In this document: in pieces, positions 27,101-38,536 of the stretch
How the letters are laid out: each line of letters starts with the position of its first letter
Position numbering within the stretch: the stretch's first letter is position 1
NCBI GenBank assembly: GCA_034687125.1
Contig: JAQGBZ010000202.1
Coordinates: forward strand, 1 to 64,000
Direction of reading: 5' to 3'
Length of the DNA stretch: 64,000 nt
Source: Neelides folsomi
Taxonomy: Eukaryota > Arthropoda > Collembola > Neelipleona > Neelidae
Notes under the pieces: model-generated
Database searches by the model: none
Told to the model about the DNA's origin: nothing
What the model saw: only the letters and a program-made list of their open reading frames with translations
Made by a program: the position numbers and the translations under genes

Positions 27101-29389
27101 GAAATACGAGGGGGTTGAAAGACGGGTCATGGATGTTCCCCCCGAGGAGACCTTCGGATCCATTTAGCTATTACGATTATTGTTATTGAGGCTGTCACTC
27201 TTTTCGAATGGGAAAGAGACGTGTAAAATAATACGAGAAGGATCGTTTTATTCCCCAGTGTTTGTGGACCTTGCGGAAAGCAATTATGAATTCAATTCTT
27301 TTTCTCAATAGGCCAATTTGGTCGTGTAGGTCGGGAAAAATAGGCTTTATATATTCAATTCCCCTTTCAATCCCCAAATGGGAATCTTAAGGTTCAGCCT
27401 TTCCCAAGGGTTTTTAGAATAAGTTAGGTTAGGAAAACCCTTCAAAATAATGTCATCGGGCAAGTTAGGTTAAATGGGAGATTTTATCTATATGGAATGA
27501 TAAGCATACTACTACATATAAATACCTAAGTTGGTATCATCATTGTGGGGGTTATACAACTTATTTGTATAATGTATAATGTATGATAAATATGTAATTA
27601 TGTATTGTTGTCATTTATTGTATACTGTAGTATCATATATGTATATGAAAATATTTAATATGACGAGTATAATTAAGTCGATTGATGTTTTGTGTCAATG
27701 GAGTAAAAGTTTGTTTGGATGAGGTGAATGAAAGTGAGGAGTTTGGATTTGGGAAGATCGGAGATCGGTTGAGTTCCAGACGGTTGGCCAAGCGGGACGT
27801 AGGGAATGGTCGTGAGACATTCTCTCACTCAACAACTCCTATGGTTAAAGTCATAGCGGAAGTCGGAGAAAGAGAATTAAGGAAATGCATTCATACTCCA
27901 CGCCCATCCAAATCTAATCCCTTTTCCATTAGGAAAATACCCGTTCTCGACTAAGCCCAGAGAGAGAAATAAAGTTTCTCTTTCCTTTATGGATGGGAGA
28001 CAGGATGAGGAATGGCATTCATCTACTTAACTCTCATCTTCCTTTCCAGGGTCTACCGAACCAAGAATCTCGTCTTTATGATCTTCCTCATCTGGGCTGG
28101 GAACTTCGGGTCGCTCGTTCCGACTCTCCTCGGAGTATGGGGAAGGTTCGGGCTGGATAAGGACATTGGGAGCTGTTCCATTCTTAAAGGGACGAGCGGA
28201 GAGTCACCCAAGAAGATTTTCTTCGTCGTTGCCTTCATCCTTCCCATCCTTGCCATTGTCATCTGTTATTCCCTCATCTTCTTCATTGTAAGGTCTGCAA
28301 GGCTCAACTCGAGGGCAAATGGCCAGGGAATTCAAGATACTCAAACGGAAGACCACGGACATGGTAAGATTGGATTTAATCAAAACCATAGTTGATTTAA
28401 ATTCTTTAAATTCTCTGCATTGAAATTTTGCATGTTACATTGTAAAGAATTATGAAAAATGTCAATTTCAAAGAATATTTATATGAGCGTATAAAATCTA
28501 TGCATATATTAATTTTATAAAATATACCTACACTGATAATATTATATGTGAAAATTATCTAAAAAGCATCCCAACAATACAAAGTATAAAAAGTGTATAT
28601 TTTATGCAGTTTACTTACATAAGTGTCCGAAGAATATTACAAGGACTACAAAAGGATAGGTTTTTATATTTAGTTTACGAGACTATGATGCGATTGTGTC
28701 TCTGTCATCCATTCTACTTGAATAAATGTGAATGAAATTGGAGCGGAAGGGGAAAATAAAATAGACTGCATGCTCATTTGATTATTTAAATATGAATGCG
28801 GTGGGGAAGTTGGACACATTTTGAATGTCATGAAGAAGCTCAATCTTTTATAAAGAAACTTTCCTTGCAATTCAACAACGCTCATCTTTAGGCGCATAAA
28901 TTACATTAGTGAAAAAGCTACTACAATCATATCCTATTATTTTGTAAAATAAAATATAAACATTCCCACGCTAATTTTATTAACATTAAAATATTTCAAT
29001 ATAATATTGCGAATTTGATATTAAATGAAGTGGGTTTATTTTCAGGGGAGATGTTGCGGAAGGAGATGAAGGGGCGCCCTTCAATGGCAGTCATCCACCA
29101 ACGCGGAAAGATGACAAAGAAAGACAAGAAACTGCTGCTGATGATCTTTGTCATTTTCTCAACGTTCGTCACATGTCATTTGCCAATTACGATATTAAAA
29201 GGGCTTGGCAAGGACCGGGAGCCATATGCCCTCAATATCTTCGGAATCCTTCTCCTTTACCTCTCTACTTGTATGAACCCAATCATCTACGTTGTGATGA
29301 GTTCAGAATATCGCCAAGCGTACAAAAGTCTTTTCCTCTGTAAAGCTGAATGGTCGCTCATTCGGAGCAACAACTCAAACAAGACTTAA
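21101..29389 (+). CDS. Rhodopsin-class GPCR, moody/Tre1-like
   Basis: Four exons: 21101-21316, 26323-26561, 28050-28363, 29046-29389. They total 1113 nt, or 370 residues, at the short end for class A receptors. The extracellular N-terminus has Asn sequons (NNS, NET). Seven hydrophobic segments follow: TM1 ends at RCKK, TM2 has FIMNLSACDLLSC, and TM3 ends in NRY (about 139-141) where most class A receptors have DRY. TM4 follows in FMIFLIWAGNFGSLVP and TM5 in FFVVAFILPILAIVI. TM6 is FVTCHLPITILKG and TM7 carries NPIIY (about 334-338). The NRYVMIGHPR block and the FNLPLAAS motif after TM2 match the arthropod moody/Tre1 group, which acts in epithelial barrier formation and cell migration. The extracellular disulfide cysteines (ENLCVL, GSCSIL) are present. 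Intron 1 is 5006 bp and introns 2 and 3 are 1488 and 682 bp. Confidence 0.9.
21317..26322 (+). other. 5 kb first intron of the GPCR gene
   Basis: No second gene is supported. It contains a run of 12 G at 24605-24616 and short frames on both strands (for example 25432-25796) that overlap each other and lack domain or splice support. It may hold enhancers, but nothing specific is readable. Confidence 0.5.
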
Positions 29390-29942
29390 TACATAGCTCC
29401 TTTATTTACTTACCTGTCTCCACTGTACAACGTAGAGCGTAGTACAAGTACCTTTCATATGATTTTATCGCTAAATTAAAGCTAAAGGATTTTGCATATT
29501 ATGAACTGTGATTCATCTACTGTGTACATAACAAACCCTAACTCTCAATGTTACCTTCGTATACCTAAATAATACTGATATACTTATACATACTCCCCAT
29601 ATACTTATACATAAATAAAGATGCATAAAAGCAAGACAGAAATGTTTAACTTTGAACATTAACAATAAGAGAATTCTGTGAAAATCCTGGATGGAATGGA
29701 AATCCAAATAAACATTTTCATATGAAAGCCAACAAGTTCCAGAATGAAATTTTAGTAAATATTTATATATTTGATGTACAATAAATCTTGGTTTTTATTT
29801 AAATGTTCTTGTAGCTGTCTCATCTTGAAGGTTCAACACACCATACAATCATACTTGTCATTTTATTCTTCTCATTTTATTGTCTTCATATCCCTTCACA
29901 CGTATTAAATTGCCCTGAAGAAGTTGCGGTCCTTTGGGAAAT
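29390..29942. other. Convergent intergenic region
   Basis: Lies between the GPCR stop and the DRC8 stop. It holds the two 3' untranslated regions; an AATAAA on the + strand is near 29780. No gene is seen. Confidence 0.5.
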
Positions 29943-30945
29943 TCAAGGAAAACAGAGTTTCTCGGCATAGTCGTCAATGATGACTCTCTTGGTTTCTCGG
30001 TCTAAAGCCACCTTGAACATTTCGTCTGTTTCCTCATTTGAAAGCGGTTCACCGTCGCTCTGCATCATGTCCCGGAAAATACTTTGCTCAAATGTCCCTT
30101 TCCCTTCGTAATCCAAGATGGTGAGGGCTTCCTTTATTTTATCGCATGGGTGAGGGCGAAAACTGGGGAAATAAAATTTGAGAATTATTATTTGGCGTTT
30201 TTCGTGCCTATGATATTTATTTTATTCCATGGAACAATGACCGTATATAAAGTAATCGTATTTAATAATGCTCCTTTATAGAATATTGGACAAAAGCTGA
30301 TCATTGCTTGAGCGTCATTTACCGTTCACCGTCGAGGATGATCTTGGAAAGGTAAGGCACAAATCGCTCGTATTTTACAACCCCTGGAATCGCCGTCTCT
30401 TCCACATTCTGAATGATTTCATTCACGTCAGCTTCAGTAGGGAAAAGATCTTAAATTTACAAAACCAGAATCAAAGACATAGAATTAAATATTTAAAAAT
30501 GCATCTACATATAAAATCAGTTAAAAATCCAATTTAATTTTAAATAATAAAATATTTAATAGATTTAAAAATATCATATATTTAACAGATATTATGCATG
30601 TAACGTAAATTTAAAATGTATATTATTATTTATACAGTACACAAAATTACCAAGAGCTCTCACGATACTCCCAACTTCTCTCACATCAACCTCGCCCGCT
30701 TCATTTTGATCAAAAAGATTAAAAACAGTCGTGACATTGCGAACGATATCTTGAACGCGAGGGTCATTGGATCCCATGATGGCTTTCCGATCCTTTGACT
30801 CCTTTGATTCCAATTCTTTCCCTTCACCCTCATCTTCTTCCTCTTCACCTCCTTCATCGTCTTCTTTTTTGACCGGCTGTTGTTGCCCTTCATTGTCTTC
30901 TCCTCCTTCTTTATTTTGATCGTCGTCGACAGCAAAGGAATCCAT
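29943..30945 (-). CDS. EFCAB2: Dynein regulatory complex subunit 8 (EF-hand protein EFCAB2/DRC8)
   Basis: Three minus-strand exons: 30945-30651, 30449-30323, 30162-29943. They sum to 642 nt, or 213 residues. The first about 55 residues are a Glu/Asp/Lys/Gln-rich extension. A centrin/calmodulin-like EF-hand core follows: loop DQNEAGEVDVRE at about 79-90, the RALG transition, and a second pair containing RFRPHP and LTILDYEGKGTF. The C-terminal motif ends in RVIIDDYAEKL. This order and the R-x-R-P-x-P linker between lobes match DRC8, a nexin-dynein regulatory complex subunit in motile axonemes. Several loops lack full sets of acidic ligands, so calcium binding may be limited to the first. Human DRC8 is shorter and lacks the long acidic N-terminus. 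In an arthropod its likely site is the sperm flagellum (inference). Confidence 0.88.
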
Positions 30946-33305
30946 ATTTACCTCGGGTGATTTTCGTACAAGTTCTTAGAAAGCAACTTCAATTCACTTT
31001 AGGGAATTAAACGCTCAATGGTCCCTTTGGCAAAATCGATCAAACCTTCGTTGTGTTGTTATCAAGAAGAGCAATAGGGCATTGATACGTTTATGAGGAA
31101 GATGGGGATTAGTAGATTAGATTGGCTTGACTACTTACTTACATTAAATGTATATTCTTGGATTAATCCTCCAAGCGTAAATTCCATCTTTAGTGGAGTG
31201 TGGATGCTAATAATGTAAAGTTGCTCGTAATTTATTTTTATTTGACCCACGAGTCAGACATTTCGCAATGAAATATGATCAAATTTGCATATAAATAAAT
31301 AATTAAGATTTGCTGATATTACCAATTTAGCACAATAATATGATGATAAAATTAATTAAATAACAAATAAACATGAATAAATACTGATAATAATGTACCT
31401 ACATACATTCACTGAGACTCATACAACTACTACTACACTTACTACAAAGGGTATACATTGTATGTGGATCCTATTTATTTGGATTTTAAAATACCTTCAA
31501 ACTTAAAATAATTAAAATTAATTAAGCTGTTAAAGGATTTAATAGCTGTAATTTAGGAGTAAAAACTTAGTTTGGCATTTCTTTAAGCTCCATAATTTAT
31601 ACCCAACATTTATGCCAACAAACTTACGAACAATTCAAATTATTTGAAGATTTGAATCAATCTTTAATAATGATTCCTCATATTGCTGCATGCTTTTCAC
31701 TATAAAGCTAAGTAAAATGTTGAAATAAACAATTTGCTTGTAATCTTAAAATTGTTATGTTGTTCAACTCAATGTTTACAAATTGGTTATTGAAGAAACT
31801 CTTGAAAATGAATAATTTCTCATATCCCATTTGAGAAATTCCATTCTTCATCTCAAGAAGTTGGCGTAATATTGTACATTTACTTGGCATATTTCCTGAA
31901 TAAATGCCTCTTTTACATCTTCCAACTTTATGAAGAGGAATTGAGCTGTTCAGTAATGCAGAAGTACAAAAGGCCCTGGCTTTATAGACTTTTTGATCGA
32001 CGATACTCTTCTTCAAATGAGAATTGGAATGGGAAATGGATTCAATAATGTTCCTTCCTTCCATATCCTATAGCTAGAAAGAAAATGGTTCTCTCTATAT
32101 AGCTAGTAAAAGCCAAAAGAAGCTATTCGCATTTTTCATTTGAGATCATTTACCTTATCTTCTGTCAAAACTCAGAAGTCTTAAGAGGACGAAATGAAGG
32201 AATATCCAATGTTAAATTATGTGGACCATTTTCAGAATGTACTCAAAGTTTATCTCAAATCGACGATTTTTTCCCTTCATCTTTAACTAGTGGTTCTTGC
32301 TTAACGATATTAATTAAAATTAAATAATTTTAAAACTATAATTATTTTCAATAAGTAAACACATTATACTTATTTTAAATGAATAACATATTTTGCAATT
32401 AAATAACAAACAATTAAATTGCATATTTATTTGTAATTTTACATTTTAGGTGTAAGTGTCATAATATAATGGTAATATTAATCTAAATTCTTGCAATGCA
32501 CACAATGACTATGAAAATAGAGAAATGTCCGAACAAGTTTAAATACACACATGAGTTGATTAAGGGAGAATTTATCATAATGTTTGAATAGGCAATTCAT
32601 GGAATTCCATTTTCCATACAAATGGGAAATTCCCTTTGCTATACTATATTTATAGTCAAAGTTAATTATTCTAATACCTATACAAAGGGTATGCACTAAC
32701 ATAGTATATTTATATAAGACGATTACTCTATGACTATACTTATGATATACCATTTCTTGAGATTAGATACAATCATAGTAATGATAATGAATCATTAGAT
32801 GTTAGGATAGCTAATCTTAATTTGTATTATTAACTCACAAGTTAATAATTACCATTATTGTGAATTTCCCCATTATTGTTTGAATTTAAATCAAAGAACA
32901 TTGGTTAAAGCTTAACCAAAATTCTTAACTTTAAATATTGGTAGTTCAAGTTACCATATTTGTTAATACATAGTATATGTATATGAGGAGTAGATTAAGT
33001 AAATATTTGTATTTGACCATTTATTTGGTCAGTCTACTATACATCTATTGAGTACATGAAACTTGAGCTATTGATTCATTTGGTTCACCGCCTTGTTCTA
33101 ATGAATAGGAAGATTTTAATGAGCTTCCTCAATCACTTTACTTGTTTACCCGACTTCTAAGCTAATTTCCTCATTTACATCCTTCTTCTTTCATTCTTCC
33201 TACTATTAGTCTCAAAGATTCTCTCTCGCTCTACTGCTCATAAGAAGTTGTGAAATTTCTCGAGTTCGTACATGCGAGAAGATATTTGTTGTCGCTTTTG
33301 TTAAA
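30946..33305. other. Divergent intergenic region
   Basis: AT-rich, with one ATG-started 118-codon frame on the - strand (32064-31708). It is basic, has no recognisable domain and is about as long as one expects by chance in this much sequence. I do not annotate it as a gene. Promoters of DRC8 and the serine protease must lie at the ends. Confidence 0.5.
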
Positions 33306-36300
33306 ATGGTTGAAGGAAATCTTATACTGGGAAACTACCAACTCTTTTTCTTTATCCTCTTCAATTTTGTGATATCAAGTAAGTTGGGAATTTGTTAATT
33401 AAGGGATTACAAATGACGCGTAGGCGGAGAAAGTAATTAATAACATGTCGGCAGATTGTCGTGATTCTCCCAGCGGGTGTTCTTTGCCTTTGACTCCTCA
33501 CAATGGAAACTTTGAAGTTGAAGGATGCGAAGGTGTAAGAAAAGATCCATTTTTCGGACCATGTTGGAAAGATCCTCATACGAAATATCCAGTTGGACAA
33601 GTAACAATAAAAATCACTCGTCGATTTTTTACCCCTTTCAATCATTAGACATACCTAGATATTTTGTTATCAATTTTTCAAAATTAAATGAAATTTAAAA
33701 AGTTTATACAACTCATTAAATACAGAAATATTGATTAAATATAAACATATTATGTTACCCTTTTATTGTTAGATTGTCAAATATTTCTGCCTTCCTGAAT
33801 TCACCCTTCGAGGTTCAAACCGAATCGAATGTCTCGAGTCTGGATATTGGAACGCTTCCTTTCCCAGATGCTGCCGTCCTAAAAGGGCAACTCCAGCTCC
33901 AATTCAAACTGGTCAACTTGACCTTATGGACCTGAGGGCCAATCAACCGAAAAATAAATTGGAAGTATTCGAAGAAGCGAGAGAAAGGCGGTTCGAAAAA
34001 GTGGCTGAGGATTCGATCTCGTGCCCTCCACTTCAACGGACAAAGAACGTTGAGTTCGAATGCTTAACGCCCGACGGGAGGATCAACAACTGCGAGAACC
34101 CGCCGTTGCCTCCGTACACAGTGGCCCATCTGAAGTGTGCGAGGTATAAAAAAGATTCCATAAGTCACAGGCTAAGCACCCAATGCGTCATTCCCTTGTG
34201 GGACAGAGGAACGGTAATTTATCCCTATGCTCTTTCAGGTACTATAAATCAACTGACCATCTCGCCTATCGCTACCGAAAATGTAAACCCGACGCGACTT
34301 GGAGGTGCAGTTAAAATATACTTAGGACAATAATCATAAAAATGTCCCTCTTTAATCTACTCTTATGACTTATTCAGGAATCTCCTCACTTTTTAACTTT
34401 TCCTCTTCCATGTTTTCGATCCAGTAAATGGCTTATGTTTCATAAATAACGAGCTCAGAATTTCTCGAATTGGGAGAGCTTTCAACACTTTTAAGAAAAA
34501 CTTTTTGCTTTATTTGAATTTTATAAATTTTTCTTATAAAATACATACATAAACGCTATTTACTTTCTCAAAAACTTACTAAGAACCTTAAATATCTGGT
34601 ACACTATATTATCTTTTAAAACTTTGCTAGAAAAATATTATATTTCTTGTATATCCATACGGAATGTCTATTGCTTTTATATGCTGAATTATCTTTCGTC
34701 TTGCGAGTTTATTCACTCACATTCACTTACTAATGTCTTGCGTAAATGTAGTAAGTATCTGCGTAATTTATGACTAGCTTTATTACTTAATAAACTATCT
34801 ATAAATCATTAAATATGCTTACGCGTAAAATAATGACACTCCCTGTTTCGTGTAATCGTGTATGTTTGGTTAAATGGAGAAAGTAGTAATAAAAATTATA
34901 AATACATTCTCCATATTAATGCTTCTTGTAATGAGTTTGATAGGGAGATTGCGATTTCAATAGAATTAACCTTCATACGTAGTAAACTTTGGCAAAAACA
35001 AATATAACTCTTATATAGTAAATATATAAATTATATTAAAATGTATTAATATATCGATGTAAAATTTCAGTACGGAAGGGTCCATAGTATGCGTTCCAGG
35101 TAAATTAAACAAAAAATAAACATTGTTTTCACATTGATTGATTGTTTATCCAATTTCAGAATGTGGCAAATCAGATATTGCTAAGAAGCCTTTGATCACT
35201 CATGGAGAACCCACCGAAAGAGGTCAATGGCCTTGGCATGCAGCTCTTTACGTTCGGGATAAAGGAAACTGGGAGTTCATCTGTGGTGGATCGCTGATTT
35301 CCACACAAGCACTCATCACAGCCGCCCATTGCGTTGTCCTCAACAAGTCCAAACTGGAGAAGGATAGATTGAAAGTTGTTTTGGGGAAGTTCAAGCGTCA
35401 ATATGAAAGGAAAGAATCCGACATGCAAGAGAAAGCAATTCAGCAAATCATCGTCCATCCTAATTATTCTACAGATAATTACGATTCAGACATTGCCATT
35501 CTTGTTCTCGAGTCTCCTGTAAAACTTTCTTTCTACGTTCGTCCTGTCTGCTTCCCTGAAAGTTTCAACTCACTCATTGAGGAATATCAGATCCAAGATG
35601 GGAATTATGGGACAGTAAGATCAATATGAGATTATTATTATAAACCATACGCTTACAATTTATCAAACATTACCAACTTTTTCATAATACTTACCTAAGT
35701 ATTAAAAACTTTTCCCTCGAGACGTTCTCAGTTTTCTTAGTACCCCTTTAGCCATTGCTTTTAAAATGTGTAACGAGTTTGGATATTGAAGTTGAAAAAG
35801 TTTCTCCCCTCAGGATTTTTGACGTCCATTGCATAATAATAGTAAAAAGTGGTCGTGATGATATTTATATGTAAATATATATTTGAATATCCGAAGGTGG
35901 TCGGCTGGGGACTCGACGAGGGTGGGAAACTTGTAGACGATCTTCATATGTGAGTAAACTTTTTTAATCAAACCTTCTTCAAAACCAGGTTTAAACCATT
36001 AATAAAATAAATCTTCGGAATCCCAACATGATGAAGATTTTAGTATTCGTAAAGTTAAAATTTAAATCTGAGGATAAGAAATAAAAACTCGTTAGATAAA
36101 TTAATAATACCTTACAAAAGTTATAATCTTAAAGTAGAGTTATAATCTAAAATTGACGAATCAAAATTTCTAATAATCCATAGGGCTCAACTTCCAGTCG
36201 TTTCTTCCCGAACATGCATTGACTCATTTCAAGAATTCTTCGAAACTCAAGCAAGATACACTAACTTTTGTGCTGGCTATACAAATGGTTTGCCCCTTTC

Positions 36301-36702
36301 CTTTTATATATGTAACTTTGAATCTAAATTGCGTCTCAAAACTTATTGAAACTTAATTAGGAACCGGAGTTTGCAATGGTGATTCTGGTGGAGGTATGGT
36401 CTTTCCAAGTGGAGCTGCACAAGATCTACGATGGTACATTCAGGCAAGTTTTTCAATGAAATACTTAAATAAATCTTCAGAAAATGGATGAATTTTTAAA
36501 AAGTTTATGGTAAAAGGGAGAAATTCATTGAATAGAGAACGATAAAGTTAACCCATTTGTATTACAGGGAATCGTAAGTGTTGGCGCACCTGACCCAAAC
36601 GATAAATTCAAATGCAATTCCCGTCAATATTCTCTCTTTACTCGCGTTGGACGATATTCTGACTGGATTGTAAGAACTCTATCAGTTGATGGATATCTTT
36701 AA
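33306..36702 (+). CDS. Modular serine protease-like zymogen (Sushi + wonton-like + chymotrypsin-fold protease)
   Basis: Exons: 33306-33378 (signal peptide), 33455-33600, 33773 to 34143 or 34238, 35071 or 35079 to 35099, 35160-35614, 35897-35949, 36184-36287, 36361-36443, 36568-36702. After the signal peptide comes a CCP/Sushi module (CSLPL...YPVGQIVKYFCLPEF...GYWNASFPRC). A linker leads to a wonton-like Cys module (CPPL...ECLTPDG...LKCARY...QCVIPLW). It ends in CVPECG. The protease domain has TAAHC (His codon at 35327), DSDIAI (Asp 35489) and GDSGGG (Ser 36384). The activation bond would be KPL|ITHG, Leu-Ile as in the cascade-initiating modular proteases. The residue equivalent to 189 is Gly, so it should be chymotrypsin/elastase-like rather than trypsin-like. 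Family members start Toll and prophenoloxidase cascades in haemolymph. LDLa repeats, usual in the family, are absent. The wonton-to-protease splice is unresolved. One intron is GC-AG. Confidence 0.87.
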
Positions 36703-37268
36703 AAAGTATTTTTTTAAATATTTGACAAGGTTTTTAACTTATCAATTTTTAAACTTGCTGAATGATTTTATTATATTATTAGCGATTATATCTTTTATCA
36801 TAACATAACTGTCTATCATTTACCTAATTTTGAAATTTGAAAGATTTAAAATTGTAATGTTATATTTTATAATTTGCGTTCCTTGATAAATCTACTGTAT
36901 TTTATGCATGCTTTCTAATGGCGAATTATAATTGTAAGATAAGAAGTGAAGACATTATTATTTTACACATCATTCAATGTATAATGAACGATCAAAAAAT
37001 TTATAAATTAAATTGCTTGTTTGCGATTATAAATAATTTTAAATGTAATATATACCTACATCAATACATACCAAACAAAACTGATGAAAGATACTGCTAT
37101 GAATAAATTATAAAAATAGGAACGGATTACATTTAAGTTTCATTTTATAAGTTATTTTATTCATTCCTCATCATTTACCAGTTTTTATATTTCTAAACAT
37201 ATCCTCTCGATAGAGCACTACTTGACTTTGTAAGGTTGTCGTGAACATTCAATTATTATGGCTATATT
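36703..37268. other. Convergent intergenic region
   Basis: Between the protease stop and the UQCRH stop, and very AT-rich. An open frame at 36918-37106 consists of A/T-rich codons only and has no support. Confidence 0.5.
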
Positions 37269-37782
37269 TTACTTCAAATGGGTGAAAAGCTTTTTCCCAG
37301 TCTGAAATCAAACACAAAAAAGATTAATAAATAATTCGGAAATACCCAATATTACATTATCATGATAAAGAAAAGAAATAATAAAACAAAGTTCATTCTA
37401 GATTAAATGTGAATAACTTACACAGTGGTCGATACAATGCATAAAATCGATAACTTCTTCAAAGCAGGTCTCCGCTGTTTTCGTTCGGGAGTTGACCCGG
37501 TCATTGCACGTTTCGAGCTTTTCCTTAAATTCTTTACAATGCTTCGTCTCGCTACATTTCTCCCGCATCGCGGTTTGAGGATCCTAAAAACAAAGTCCGA
37601 AATATTAAAGCAAATGCTAAAATAATTTAAAATTCAGAAGTTGACACAATAAATTAATAGGAATTTTTAACGAAGTAAAACATTAAGTTAAAGTTAGGGC
37701 AAGGCCGAATAGAAAATGTTTTTATTACCACCATCTCCTCTTCTTCGGCTTCGACTTCATTGTTCTCGTTCTTGTCAGACAT
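37269..37782 (-). CDS. UQCRH: Cytochrome b-c1 complex subunit 6 (hinge protein), mitochondrial
   Basis: Three minus-strand exons: 37782-37729, 37583-37422, 37301-37269. They total 249 nt, or 82 residues, slightly shorter than vertebrate UQCRH (91). The acidic N-terminus (EAEEEEMV) is followed by DPQTAMREKC and two CX9C-type cysteine pairs (C-x6-C, C-x13-C, C-x10-C-x3-C in order). The C-terminus is HCTGKKLFTHLK, closely matching the conserved HCxxxKLFxxLK end. The protein sits on the intermembrane-space face of complex III. It helps dock cytochrome c1 with cytochrome c through its acidic segment. The tiny last exon codes for ten residues and the stop. It is convergent with the protease gene and head-to-head with KLHL20, whose ATG is 754 bp away. 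Confidence 0.93.
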
Positions 37783-38536
37783 TTCGGTGACTTGTAAAGC
37801 TTTAAGCTTCTTTAATTTAAATTACAAAATTTTTAAAAATGGATTTCACAATGTGAAAACTTCCTGATTTTGTGAAAAGAGTTGAGAGAATGAATTGAAT
37901 TTTGGCTCTGGACAACGACACCATCTGGGTCCTTTGGCTCTCACTACACAGTTCACAAGTAAAAATAAAAAGTAGTCTGCAATCAAAATAAACAATCCCA
38001 TTTGCCCAACTTGACATCAGACCAGACATCACAACTTGTCATATTTAACTCCGATCTGACATTATTTTTTAATTTCAACTACGCCTTGCTTTGGCCTATA
38101 TTGTTATTGATTAATTTAAGCCAGGTTAAGAAGGGTTGGTTCGGAATCGGAAGTTAAATCGCCCAGTCAATGAATTGGACCCAGAAGTGATTTTAAATTC
38201 TTGTTTGATAATTTCAGCAAAATTCCATTCCAAAGCTGTTATTTAGTAATTAACGAAGGTATAATTACATATTTATTATATAGTTTAACGCGTGGGATGG
38301 AATTGTATTTATCTTAAAGTTTAATTTTTGTATTTTGATTCTTTTTTGAAACATGTAATTTTTTAATATACAAAGCTTTAAGTCGAAGGTTAAGTTGAAT
38401 AGTTTAACCAATTTATTATTAATACACTTTAAACATTTCGTCTCCGAAGAACAAGAATAATAAACGTGGAGTGGCCTGGATTCTTGCAAACTTGGATAAA
38501 AAATCGAAAAGAAAGTGCTTAGATTTAGACGATTTA
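37783..38536. promoter_or_regulatory. Divergent promoter region of UQCRH and KLHL20
   Basis: The 754 bp between two divergently transcribed housekeeping-type genes must hold both promoters and 5' leaders. I see no TATA box that stands out. Upstream of the KLHL20 ATG the frame stays open for about 45 codons without another ATG. Confidence 0.4.

Noticed and set aside
27682-27954. 90-codon frame in GPCR intron 2
   Set aside because: Starts with ATG but has no domain, and it lies within a confidently spliced intron on the same strand.
31708-32064. 118-codon minus-strand ATG frame
   Set aside because: No signal peptide, domain or neighbouring exon; at this base composition about one frame of this length is expected by chance in the window.
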